A stretch of DNA of 39,880 nucleotides from NCBI GenBank assembly GCA_934702375.1, contig CAKUYE010000018.1:1-39880 (forward strand), in the 5' to 3' direction. The notes under the pieces were generated by a model. It saw only the letters and a program-made list of their open reading frames with translations. It had not been told where the DNA came from and did not search any database. This document shows, piece by piece, positions 33,345 to 39,880 of the stretch (the first letter of the stretch is position 1; the number at the start of each line of letters is the position of its first letter). The stretch comes from an uncultured Bacillota bacterium. Lineage in GTDB: Bacteria > Bacillota > Dehalobacteriia > UBA7702. Position numbers and translations under genes: made by a program.

Positions 33345-35159
33345 ATGAAAGAGTATCAACGCATACCCGTGGAAAGGTTCCTCAACAGGGTAAAACGTCC
33401 CGGTCGCTATGTTGGCAAGGAGTGGAATATTCCCGATAAGGATTTTGCCGGTGCTGCGGTGCAAATGGTGATGGCTTTTCCCGATCTCTATGAGGTCGGG
33501 ATGAGTCATCTTGGTTTGCGTATCCTTTATGAGGTGGTCAATGGCTGTTCGGACTTCTCCATGGAACGAGTCATGGCTCCCGGTCCGGATTTGGAGGCCT
33601 TGCTTCGGGAAGAAAACATGCCCCTTTTTACCTTGGAGACCAATCGGGCCGTAGGGGATTTTGACGTCCTTGGTTTTAGTATTCAGTATGAGTTGTGTGC
33701 AACGAATATTTTGAATATCCTTGATCTTTCCGGTATCCCTCTGCGGAGTGAGAAGCGGAATCATCGACATCCCATTGTGATTGCCGGAGGCCCCTGTGTT
33801 TACAATCCGGAGCCTTTTGCGCCGTTTTTTGATGTGATGTTTATCGGCGAAGCGGAAGAGGCCCTGCCGGAATTTATGAGCCTGTACAAAGAAATGAACC
33901 CGAAAAAAAGCGATGAAAATCGGGCTGACTTTTTGACGGCTTTGGCACAGCGGCGCGGGTTTTACGTTCCTTCTCTCTATTCTGTAGAAGAAGGCGCGGT
34001 GGTGCCAAAAGGAAATGCGCCGGATAAAATTCGCAAATGCTATATCGAGGATCTGGATGCGGTGACTTTTCCTAAAAAACCGTTGGTACCGCATACGGAG
34101 ATCGTTCATGATCGTGGTGTGATTGAGCTTTTTAGAGGATGTGTGCGCGGTTGCCGTTTTTGTCAGGCCGGGATGATCTATCGCCCTCGTCGTGAAAAGA
34201 GTTTAGACACCTTGCTTTGCGATGCTGCCGGAGTAATCGACTCTACCGGCTATGATGAATTGGGCTTGTTATCCTTGAGTACCATGGATTATACTCATAT
34301 CAAAGAGCTGGTACATAGCTTGACGGAAAAGTATAGCGATCAGGGCATCAGTCTTTCTCTGCCTTCCTTGCGTATGGACGCCTTTTCCGTAGATATTGCC
34401 AAGGAAGTGCAGAAGGTGAGAAAAGGTACCTTAACCTTGGCACCGGAAGCCGGAAGCCAACGAATGCGGAATATTATCAATAAAAATATAGAAGAAAGCG
34501 ATATCGTTGATACGGCGGTTAAGGCTTTTCAAAATGGCTTTCGTAATTTGAAATTCTATATGATGATCGGCTTGCCTTTTGAAGAGGATAGCGATATTGA
34601 AGCCATCAAAGAGCTGTTGAAAACAGTGAAGCGTGCCGCAGGGAAGGGGATCAACCTTGGGGTAAGTATCGGCACCTTTGTGCCGAAAGCGCAAACGCCT
34701 TTTCAGTGGTGCGGCCAGGAAGCCGAAGAAACCGTTCGGGTTAAGCAGCGGGAATTGAAATCCTGGGCAAAAAGTCAAAAAGGGATCCGACTCAGCTATC
34801 ACGATTTTGAAACCGGATATCTGGAAGCAATCATTGCCCGAGGGGATCGGCGTGTTGGAGATTTATTGGAAAAAGTTTTTCAGCTTGGCGCCCGTCTTGA
34901 TGGTTGGAGCGAATATTTCTGTTACGATCTGTGGTTGCAGGCGATGGAGGCTTGCGGTATTGATGGACAGGCTTATGCCGGTCGTTGGTTTGAGGCCGAG
35001 GAAGCTTTGCCCTGGCAGCACATTTCCTGTGGTGTTTCCAAATCATATTTCCGTAAAGAGTTTGAAAAAGCAAAAGCCATGGCAACAACGCCGCACTGCT
35101 ATGAAGCAGAATGCGGTGGTTGCGGAATCGGTTGCCGAAAGGAGGGAACGCGGCCATGA
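33345..35159 (+). CDS. B12-binding-type radical SAM protein, TIGR03960 family
   Basis: 604 residues. The family has an N-terminal region resembling cobalamin-binding folds (FPDLYEVGMSHLGLRILYEVV) and a radical SAM core with Cys266-x3-Cys270-x2-Cys273 (RGCVRGCRFC) that should hold a 4Fe-4S cluster. The C-terminus is cysteine-rich (CYEAECGGCGIGC), possibly a second metal site. Its substrate is unknown; in Bacillota it sits next to the DUF2344 gene and RNase G/E, pointing to an RNA-related role. The start follows GAGG by eight bases; the frame is open upstream through the LytM gene. It overlaps the next gene by four bases. Confidence 0.93.
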   Translation: MKEYQRIPVERFLNRVKRPGRYVGKEWNIPDKDFAGAAVQMVMAFPDLYEVGMSHLGLRILYEVVNGCSDFSMERVMAPGPDLEALLREENMPLFTLETNRAVGDFDVLGFSIQYELCATNILNILDLSGIPLRSEKRNHRHPIVIAGGPCVYNPEPFAPFFDVMFIGEAEEALPEFMSLYKEMNPKKSDENRADFLTALAQRRGFYVPSLYSVEEGAVVPKGNAPDKIRKCYIEDLDAVTFPKKPLVPHTEIVHDRGVIELFRGCVRGCRFCQAGMIYRPRREKSLDTLLCDAAGVIDSTGYDELGLLSLSTMDYTHIKELVHSLTEKYSDQGISLSLPSLRMDAFSVDIAKEVQKVRKGTLTLAPEAGSQRMRNIINKNIEESDIVDTAVKAFQNGFRNLKFYMMIGLPFEEDSDIEAIKELLKTVKRAAGKGINLGVSIGTFVPKAQTPFQWCGQEAEETVRVKQRELKSWAKSQKGIRLSYHDFETGYLEAIIARGDRRVGDLLEKVFQLGARLDGWSEYFCYDLWLQAMEACGIDGQAYAGRWFEAEEALPWQHISCGVSKSYFRKEFEKAKAMATTPHCYEAECGGCGIGCRKEGTRP

Positions 35160-35806
35160 CCTATCGTATTCACTATGAGGTGCGGGGAACGCTATCCTTT
35201 CTTTCTCATTTGGAAATTATGCGGCTTTGGCAACGGGCGATGCTTCGTTGTCACCTGCCCATTGCCTGGAGTCAGGGATTCAATCCCCGGCCAAAGCTTT
35301 CTTTGGGGCCAGCTCGAAATGTTGGTGTGGAAGGTTTAAGCGAATATCTGGATGCAGAATTTTCTGAATCGGTTCGTGCCGAAGAAGTTATGTCAAAACT
35401 CAATGAGGTATTGCCTGATGGCGTTAAGGTATTGGATCTAAGAGAGCTTGCTCCGGGCAGCAAAATGCTGGAAGCTGTGATCAACGAGGCAATGTATAAG
35501 ATCACTTTTTTACAGGGATTGCCCGAGGATGCAAAGGAAAAGATTGCTGCTTTTTTGGCCGCAGAACAGTGCCTTTATCTGCGGCAAAGTCCCAAAGGAG
35601 AAAAAGAAATCGACTTGAGAAGCTATGTCTTGGGGATCGAGATTGTTGGCGACAGTATGTTTCTTGCGGTAAAAACCGGCAGTACCGGTTCGCTGCGAGT
35701 CGCTGAGTTTTTGACAGTGTTGGGATATTGGGATATAATAAAAGATATAAAAATACAAAGAATCAGTTTGTTTGTAACCGAGGGAGCAAAGAGAAATACT
35801 CCCTGA
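35156..35806 (+). CDS. DUF2344 / TIGR03936 family protein
   Basis: 216 residues. The N-terminus (YRIHYEVRGTLSFLSHLEIM, then IAWSQGFNPRPKLSLGPA) is the DUF2344 signature. It is the constant partner of the TIGR03960 radical SAM protein, fused to it in some species, and here coupled through an ATGA overlap, which strongly suggests a shared, still unknown, reaction. The C-terminus is basic and without special motifs. rng follows 19 bp later. Confidence 0.93.
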   Translation: MTYRIHYEVRGTLSFLSHLEIMRLWQRAMLRCHLPIAWSQGFNPRPKLSLGPARNVGVEGLSEYLDAEFSESVRAEEVMSKLNEVLPDGVKVLDLRELAPGSKMLEAVINEAMYKITFLQGLPEDAKEKIAAFLAAEQCLYLRQSPKGEKEIDLRSYVLGIEIVGDSMFLAVKTGSTGSLRVAEFLTVLGYWDIIKDIKIQRISLFVTEGAKRNTP

Positions 35807-35825
35807 ACAGAGTTGGAGCTAAATT

Positions 35826-37280
35826 ATGGAAAAAGTAATCATTATCCGGGCTGAAGCAGATGAAACCCTTGTTGCCGTGATGGAAAATCGCCGGCTTGTC
35901 GAATTGTATATTGACCGTGCCGATGAGGAGCGGTTGACCGGCAATATCTATAAGGGTGTTGTTGAAAATGTGCTTCCCGGTATGCAGGCTGCATTTGTTG
36001 ATATCGGTCTGCACAAAAACAGTTTCCTCTATATACGCGAAATGTTGCCTAAAATGGCCGCAGAAGATGAAGACCTGGATCGTGTAAACATCAACGATTT
36101 ATTAAAAAAAGGTCAAGAGATTTTAATTCAGATCGTGAAGGAACCGACCCCGACCAAAGGTGCCCGGGTCACGACGCATCTCACTTTGGCCGGCCGCTAT
36201 CTGGTTTTGATGCCTACGGTTTCTTATATCGGTATCTCCCGGCGGATCGAAGATGAAAAAGAACGCCAGCGCCTTGGCGCTTTAGCCGAAAAGATTTGTC
36301 CCGAAGGTATGGGAATTATTGTTCGTACGGTGGCGAACGGTGCCGGAGAGGAAGAGCTTCTTGCCGATTTAAAATGGCTGAAAGGTGTATGGAGTAAAAT
36401 CGTGAATAAGAGCGCTCACTCCAAAGGTGGCAAGCTGATCTATAAAGATTTGAATTTGCTTTCCAGTATTTTGCGGGATCAGGTAACGGAAGATGTTACA
36501 AAGATCATCGTAAACGATCAGGACACCTATGATGCTGTTGTGGATGGTCTGCAATTTTTCAATGGAGATTATAAAAAGCGGGTCACGATTGCCAACATGA
36601 TGACGGTTTTTGAGGAATACAATCTTTTTGAAGAAATAAAAAAAGCGGGGAAACGACGTTCCTGGTTGAAAAACGGCGGTTACATTGTGATCGACAGTAC
36701 CGAAGCCCTGACTGCCATTGATGTTAATACCGGTAAATACGTTGGTACCACCAATTTAGAAGACACTGTGGTAAATGCCAATATCGAAGCGGTGGAAGAA
36801 ATTGTTCGGCAGGTTCGTTTGCGAAATATTGGCGGCATTATCATTATTGACTTTATTGATATGGAAAAAGAAGAGGATCGGGAAAGAGTTATTGCCGCTT
36901 TGGAAAAGGAATTGAAAAAGGATCGCGTGAAAACAAATATCCTTGGTTTAACGCAGTTGGGTCTGTTGGAAATGACTCGAAAGAAAACGGGGCATGGTTT
37001 GAATCAGATGATGGATCGAGAATGTGCCTGTTGCGATGGCAGAGGGCGTGTCTATAACGATTCCATTACCTGTCTGGAAATTCGGCATTGCGTAGATAAG
37101 GAAGCTGCGATGACTCAGGCCAACACAGTGCGCGTAGAAGCCCCGACTTCCTTGATCCAGTATATCAAGCATAATAAACTGCAACAAAAATGGGCCAAAG
37201 AAACGGGAAAAAATATCCACCTGGTGGAAAATGAAGATCTTTGCCACGGCTTTACGGTGCGCCCGGAGTTAGACAATTAA
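35826..37280 (+). CDS. rng: Ribonuclease G/E
   Basis: 484 residues. Endoribonuclease of the RNase E/G family, acting in rRNA processing and mRNA decay. The S1 RNA-binding domain lies at about 35-125 (GNIYKGVVENVLPGMQAAFV). The catalytic DNase I-like domain has the Mg-binding aspartates in AIDVNTGKY and IIIDFIDM. The zinc-link region reads CACCDGRGRV. There is no long C-terminal scaffold, so it is RNase G-like in size. GGAGC precedes the start. It ends the operon at a terminator. In related genomes ribosomal protein genes often follow; here a decayed mobile region does. Confidence 0.95.
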   Translation: MEKVIIIRAEADETLVAVMENRRLVELYIDRADEERLTGNIYKGVVENVLPGMQAAFVDIGLHKNSFLYIREMLPKMAAEDEDLDRVNINDLLKKGQEILIQIVKEPTPTKGARVTTHLTLAGRYLVLMPTVSYIGISRRIEDEKERQRLGALAEKICPEGMGIIVRTVANGAGEEELLADLKWLKGVWSKIVNKSAHSKGGKLIYKDLNLLSSILRDQVTEDVTKIIVNDQDTYDAVVDGLQFFNGDYKKRVTIANMMTVFEEYNLFEEIKKAGKRRSWLKNGGYIVIDSTEALTAIDVNTGKYVGTTNLEDTVVNANIEAVEEIVRQVRLRNIGGIIIIDFIDMEKEEDRERVIAALEKELKKDRVKTNILGLTQLGLLEMTRKKTGHGLNQMMDRECACCDGRGRVYNDSITCLEIRHCVDKEAAMTQANTVRVEAPTSLIQYIKHNKLQQKWAKETGKNIHLVENEDLCHGFTVRPELDN

Positions 37281-37296
37281 AGATGCTACGATAGAA

Positions 37297-37324
37297 AAAG
37301 GACGATCCAACAAGGTCGTCCTTT
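37297..37324 (+). terminator. Terminator after rng
   Basis: AAAGGACGA (37297-37305) pairs with TCGTCCTTT (37316-37324); short T-rich tail. It closes the operon ending in rng. Confidence 0.75.
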
Positions 37325-37332
37325 CAATTTTT

Positions 37333-37428
37333 GTGAAATGGGCTTACGAAGGTCAAGTGAAGAGTATTGAAGACATCAACAGTGAAGTGATAGCGGAATT
37401 CTTTGAAAAGAAGGTTATCTTAGAGTGA
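37333..37428 (+). pseudogene. Remnant of the metalloprotease-like domain
   Basis: The frame encodes KSIEDINSEVIAEFFEKK and then stops. This matches TAEDVNHEMIAEFFEKK encoded at about 39040-39090 in the larger remnant, so a piece of the same or a related gene exists here without its N-terminus or HExxH motif. Confidence 0.6.
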
Positions 37429-37576
37429 TGGATTATGCGTGCTTTGATGATGTTTCCGTTGTGGTTGCAGAAATAGAAGAAGCAGACGATCTTCCCAGGG
37501 GCTATCCGTAATCGGACGACGCTCCCAGTACGCCTGCTTCTATGATAAGTCTAGCAGAATTGCCGGAACCTGTCAA

Positions 37577-37905
37577 GGCAGGCCCTGCAACCTATGATGA
37601 CAACGGCAAAGCATTCCTTTATCGGGCGGTTTTATGATAAGCAAAGTGACATACAGAAAAAAGCACTTCATTCAAAAAACCGGATGCAGAGCATAACTGG
37701 TTCATCCTCGAAAGGAATTCCCAATAGAGTCTCTGCATCTGGTAGCAATAGTGTATCCGATTTCGGCAAAGATGTCAATGACCGACATTCCGTTGAAAAA
37801 AAGTTAGTGGCAGGCTTCATCGGCTTTGGTGACGGAGCTGAAAGAAAGCCTTGGCCAGTGCAAGATCGGTCAGAACGAATAGAATGTTTTGCTGAAGTTC
37901 ATTAA
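37577..37905 (+). pseudogene. Frameshifted remnant of a large MuF/LPD-type protein
   Basis: The frame encodes TYDDNGKA, then after a shift IGRFYDKQSDIQ, the same order as the D-D-x-G-x-x-I-P-L-S-x-R-F segment common in very large phage or conjugative-element proteins (recalled, not searched). An ATG at 37594 opens a 103-residue frame through part of it, but its later portion (SGSNSVSDFGKDVNDRH onwards) has no recognisable family. I see no ribosome site. Best read as decay. Confidence 0.5.
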
Positions 37906-38070
37906 AAAATCCTCGATACCGGGTCATATTCTTACTCCGATATAGAGGATGTATTAGAGCCGGCATGATGAATGCGTCTGTTCTGGCCGTGTAAAAACTG
38001 TTTATGACAAGAATAATACGTTGATTTTTTATTGGCGGCGCAGCTACGGGGTGGAATTTTGGCTTTAGAC
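37906..38070. other. Non-coding stretch downstream of the putative RNA
   Basis: Contains no credible open frame on either strand. The minus-strand transcript predicted at 38071-38142 would stop at its left edge. Confidence 0.4.
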
Positions 38071-38142
38071 AAAAAGAGAAGCCAACCGTTTCGGACTAAC
38101 CCTGGGGTCTATTTCCCCAACATCATCCCGAGTGTTGACTTC
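38071..38142 (-). ncRNA. Putative 72-nt structured RNA with own promoter and terminator
   Basis: Read on the minus strand, a consensus promoter leads into a transcript whose first bases, AAGTCAAC (38141-38134), pair in eight positions (one G-U) with GTTGGCTT (38086-38079), directly followed by CTCTTTTT. Inside are nested stems: TCGGG with TCCGA, and TTGGGG with CCCCAG around an AAATAGA-type loop. The whole forms a closed three-stem structure ending as an intrinsic terminator. No ORF longer than a few codons lies within it. No Rfam family was recognised. An antisense regulator of a mobile element is one possibility. Confidence 0.55.
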
Positions 38143-38148
38143 AAAAAT

Positions 38149-38177
38149 ATTTTAGCATAGTACCATAATATGGTCAA
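38149..38177 (-). promoter_or_regulatory. Minus-strand promoter for the putative RNA
   Basis: On the minus strand: TTGACC (38177-38172), 17-bp spacer, TAAAAT (38154-38149); predicted start near 38142. It is the closest match to consensus in the window, and lies inside the decayed region. Confidence 0.65.
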
Positions 38178-38652
38178 GTGTCTTTATTGTGACAAGATGA
38201 AGCCTCTCCCTAATGGCAAGCATTTCATTGCTGAAAAAGGCGGCAGGCAATCGTAGTTTTATTTTCGCAAAGATGGTCTTTCTTATGGTATCGGGAAATC
38301 AAAGTGCATTTTTGCTGTTGTTCCGGAAGTTTTGCACAAGAGAAAGGCCGTTGTGTATTGCGAGAACCGGAAAGGATGAGGATACAACACCGTTGCAATT
38401 GTTGTTCCTATCAAAATAGCCGGGGAATCGTATTTGGAAGGCATCATCTTAAAGTAAGGGGAAACCGGAAACCGTTTCTGTCTTCATAAAATATGGACGG
38501 AAAAAGAAAAAGATAGCACAACGCTACCTCAACCGGGAGGCAGCAATGCTGTTGACCCCGGAAGCACTGTGCTATCTATGAACAGTATATTACAACGCAT
38601 TATTGATGTCAAGCATGGAAAGAGAAATGTGGAGGTATTGCTCAAGAATTAA
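38170..38652 (+). pseudogene. Nonsense-mutated remnant of a phage/ICE-type domain
   Basis: A single frame reads continuously but holds three internal stops: TAG at 38254, TGA at 38377 and TAA at 38455. Between them are coherent pieces: FYFRKDGLSYGIGK, GYNTVAIVVPIKIAGESYLE, and RFCLHKIWTEKEKDS. The last resembles the L-H-x-x-W-T-E-K segment of C-terminal nuclease-like (PBECR/MuF-associated) domains of large phage or conjugative proteins; that link is from memory. All three stop codons occur, so decay is more likely than recoding. No frameshift is needed over nearly 480 bases, so decay is recent. Confidence 0.6.
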
Positions 38653-38728
38653 TTTCAGCAGATGTATTGCTCCGTTACCAGAAAAGACCAGCGAATCTTG
38701 TGAAAACCGATGAGTTGGTATATAATAA

Positions 38729-39578
38729 AATGTTGTAACCTTTGCCCGGGAAATTTCCCAGAACACAGGGCGGCAGATTCTCTTTGACCCGTACATCGGC
38801 GAAGGGGAGCTTTCCCTTGATGAGGTTGCCAACGGCTCTTACAGCAACGGCGTTATTCGTATCAATCCGAACAGCGAAAATCCCGTCGCTCAAATCATCG
38901 TTCACGAACTGACCCATTCCATTGAAGGGACAGCATATTACCCCCAGATACAGCAGATGATTCTGGACTTTTACCAGGCAGATGTCGGCGGTATTCGGGC
39001 GGAAATTCAGGAACGATATGGCGATACCCTGCGGACTGCCGAAGATGTGAATCATGAAATGATTGCGGAGTTCTTCGAGAAAAAAGGCATTACCGATATG
39101 GACACCCTGCGTGCTGTCGTAAAGGTAAACCGCAGTTTTGCGGAAAAAGTTGCGGACTGGTTACAACATCTTGCGACTAAGATTACCGGCACGAAGGAAC
39201 AGAAATTTATTCTGGAAATGCGTGACCGTTGGCGTGAAGCTTTACTGACGGCTGATGATGGGAACACTGTTTCGAGGGATGCTAAACCCGAGTATCTTTT
39301 GAGCAGGCAAGAACCGAGTTCCCGAACACGACAAATTTTGCAGCAATGGAATCCTGAACACGTCGATGAAGAGTTTTACGTCGTTCAGTCTGAAGTTATG
39401 GACGAATTGGCGAGACTCTGGAAGGCAAACATTTCCATACCTGGCGAAATATTGGTTAACTCATACCATGCTTATTATGCTTGTAAAATCATTGATGCTG
39501 AGAGCTGTACTTTTGAAGTCGTTCGCGCCTTCGATATTGGAAACATTCATGCGGAAGAATTTAGCAGGGAGGTAAATT
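38729..39578 (+). pseudogene. 5'-truncated metalloprotease-like (HELTH) protein remnant
   Basis: The frame opens after a TAA at 38726 without an ATG or ribosome site, then reads VTFAREISQNTGRQILFDP and continues. A zincin motif His-Glu-Leu-Thr-His lies at 38903-38917 (IIVHELTHSIEG), and a downstream Glu in NHEMIAEFFEKK may be the third zinc ligand, as in gluzincins. Such segments occur inside very large multidomain proteins of phages and conjugative elements. The frame remains open to the window end, but from 39579 a different frame with a good ribosome site encodes a small protein, so real coding here probably stops near 39578. The missing start indicates a fragment. Confidence 0.6.
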
Positions 39579-39833
39579 ATGGCTTTGACACCAGAACAGA
39601 AGGAAATGGCGAGAGAGTACAGGAGGATAGATTATTCGAGCAAGGCGCTAATGGGGGTTCTAGCGAACGCCTTGGAAACGAGGGAACAGCAACAGCAGAT
39701 GGTGGACTATATGAAGAGTCAAGAGCGCCTGACTTACGAAGGAGTAGTCAAAGAAATCCTCCGAATCACCGACCCGCAGCCACCGGAATCCGAAGATTAC
39801 ATTTCTCCCGAAACCGAATTTTCCAACTTATAA
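39579..39833 (+). CDS. Small mobile-element-associated protein, unknown function
   Basis: 84 residues, hydrophilic and helical (MALTPEQKEMAREYRRIDYS, then a Gln-rich turn REQQQQMVDYMKSQE and an acidic end). AGGGAGG lies about six bases upstream of the ATG, the best ribosome site in this region. It has no recognised domain. It overlaps the open frame of the preceding metalloprotease remnant in another register, and its composition is the more protein-like of the two from this point. Confidence 0.65.
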   Translation: MALTPEQKEMAREYRRIDYSSKALMGVLANALETREQQQQMVDYMKSQERLTYEGVVKEILRITDPQPPESEDYISPETEFSNL

Positions 39834-39880
39834 ACCAATACGGAAAACGAAACACAAAGACCGCAAAAGCCTTTGTGACA

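Noticed and set aside
38170..38652. Stop-codon recoding (readthrough) of the three-stop frame
   Set aside because: TAG, TGA and TAA all occur and there is no start signal or neighbouring suppressor tRNA; decay is simpler.

Overview
The window looks like a chromosomal segment of a low-to-mid G+C Bacillota bacterium (Clostridia or Negativicutes). Reasons: the housekeeping order tig-clpP-clpX / lon-engB / valS-folC-maf-mreC-mreD-mrdA-minC-minD-minE-rodA-M23-radical SAM-DUF2344-rng, strong GGAGG ribosome binding sites, sigma-A promoters, and a very large cell-wall protein ending in three S-layer homology domains. Genus cannot be fixed from this window. No rRNA, tRNA or CRISPR array was seen.

Layout. 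1-1185: no gene; two palindromic repeat units, an AT-rich stretch and three strong hairpins, two of them terminator-like. 1186-8520: one giant secreted SLH protein (beta-helix, Ig-like, beta-propeller and DUF4430 modules). 8521-9276: two more palindromic units, an array of small GNA-triloop hairpins and a terminator. 9277-12257: an orphan IS3-type OrfA, a DUF6110-like small protein and a P1B-type ATPase with an altered metal motif. 12258-12645: three tandem palindromic units. 12934-20535: protein quality control (trigger factor, ClpP, ClpX, Lon) and the GTPase EngB, with a TVP38-type membrane protein and an XRE regulator inserted on the minus strand. 21148-25696: valS, folC, maf. 25728-32638: rod-shape and division-site genes (mreC, mreD, PBP2, a short minC, minD, minE, rodA). 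32717-37280: a LytM-fold protein, the linked radical SAM / DUF2344 pair and RNase G/E. 37281-39880: a decayed mobile-element region with nonsense-riddled or truncated remnants of a large MuF/LPD-like protein, a small intact ORF, and on the minus strand a compact putative 72-nt RNA with its own promoter and terminator.

How the genes fit together. Trigger factor, ClpXP and Lon form a protein folding and turnover block. MreC/MreD/PBP2/RodA form the lateral-wall elongation machine, and MinC/D/E place the septum; mreB and radC, often found between maf and mreC, are absent here. The most unusual signals are (i) a family of ~110-bp palindromes at three loci whose stems differ in sequence but stay self-complementary, with conserved termini and a conserved TAC-N5/6-GTA apex; (ii) the minus-strand RNA at 38071-38142; (iii) a MinC with only its C-terminal domain; (iv) an MreD with a long, very basic tail; (v) a LytM protein lacking its catalytic histidines; and (vi) the DUF6110 / Ser-Cys-Ala ATPase pair separated by an internal terminator.
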